Shown: positions 63,901 through 64,000 of the stretch, one piece after another
How the letters are laid out: each line of letters opens with the position of its first letter
How positions within the stretch are numbered: position 1 is the first letter of the stretch
Source of the DNA: NORP240 sp942492445
GTDB lineage: Bacteria; Pseudomonadota; Gammaproteobacteria; Pseudomonadales; Pseudohongiellaceae
Direction: 5' to 3'
Assembly: GCA_942492445.1 (NCBI GenBank)
Contig: CALOEW010000030.1
Location: 1 to 64,000, forward strand
Length of the DNA stretch: 64,000 nt
Position numbers and translations under genes: made by a program
Notes under the pieces: generated by a model
Databases searched by the model: none
Told to the model about the DNA's origin: nothing
The model's input: the letters and a program-made list of their open reading frames with translations, nothing else

Positions 63901-64000
63901 ACTGCCTCTGCCGCCAAGGACGAAGTGGTGGAGGTCCTCAGACAGGATGAGGAGGCAGCCTCGCCAGACTCCGCCATTGAACTGGGCGACCTGGACTTTT
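60965..64000 (+). CDS. fimV: FimV/HubP-type polar protein (runs off window; two frameshifts as read)
   Basis: FimV is a peptidoglycan-binding inner-membrane protein that organises the cell pole and type IV pili. A signal peptide (AAAVLTAICCLVANQVLALG) precedes the FimV N-terminal domain (SLTLESSLNQPLRARIQVV). A LysM domain with DTLWEIALRVRP follows near residue 215. A coiled coil comes next, then a membrane helix (STLLIVVVLVVLLTVMMLV). After that is a very acidic region with recurring VDFEL and TLDFDL phrases. The frame shifts near 62015 (extra G in CAGGAAGGAAGAG) and near 63384 (extra G in GAGGAAGGAGGAT). Removing them gives one open frame to the window edge. Its place after asd fits Pseudomonas. 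Confidence 0.87.

Noticed and set aside
1..64000. CRISPR array, rRNA operon, phage or toxin-antitoxin genes
   Set aside because: No regularly spaced repeats, no rRNA sequence and no integrase, capsid or TA families were seen.

Overview
The window reads as a chromosome segment of a moderately GC-rich gammaproteobacterium. The gene orders lpxH-ppiB-glnS-cysS-tRNA and leuC-leuD-asd-fimV, plus acnB, pepN and an NDH-1 operon with a fused nuoCD, resemble Pseudomonas, Marinobacter and Cellvibrio-type lineages. A Na+-translocating NADH:quinone reductase suggests a marine or brackish lifestyle. No genus can be named from the sequence alone.

Layout. 0-16.4 kb is housekeeping: a pyridoxal-phosphate deaminase/desulfhydrase (cut by the window edge), a nucleotide-sugar epimerase, nadK with a rhomboid protease, DUF1315 and DUF2797 proteins, pepN, acnB, a DUF1289 protein, lpxH, ppiB, glnS and cysS. 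16.4-18.5 kb is the only clearly accessory stretch: tRNA-Pro, a tRNA-His cut off in the anticodon stem and fused to the 3' part of a serine-hydrolase gene, the orphan tail of a PEP-CTERM protein, tRNA-Arg, a 91-base imperfect palindrome, and a 263-bp IS5-type miniature element with 31-bp terminal inverted repeats and a CTAA target duplication. 18.5-26.6 kb holds an FkbM-type methyltransferase, a methylthioinosine phosphorylase, csiV-mfd and a long-form GAPDH.

26.9-51.7 kb is an energy block: nqrABCDEF with apbE and nqrM, then sthA and a CBS-domain protein, then the 13-gene nuoA-N operon. The two NADH dehydrogenases would feed the same quinone pool, one pumping Na+ and the other H+, with the transhydrogenase balancing NADPH and NADH. 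51.9-64 kb holds gpsA, a DUF4389 protein, a DUF4892/OmpA protein, folE, prmB, aroC, leuCD, asd and the start of fimV.

Five otherwise well-conserved genes are interrupted as read: pepN by an in-frame TGA, nuoG by +1, the DUF4892 gene by -1, asd by three indels and fimV by two +G. Because asd and nuoG are hard to lose and most indels sit in short runs, I favour sequence errors, but real lesions cannot be excluded. No complete undescribed system is evident. The points most worth a second look are the broken tRNA-His junction, the PEP-CTERM remnant, the MITE, a Cys-to-Ser change in the NqrF iron-sulfur site, an A9-plus-hairpin inside the DUF4389 gene and a 22-codon low-GC patch in leuD.
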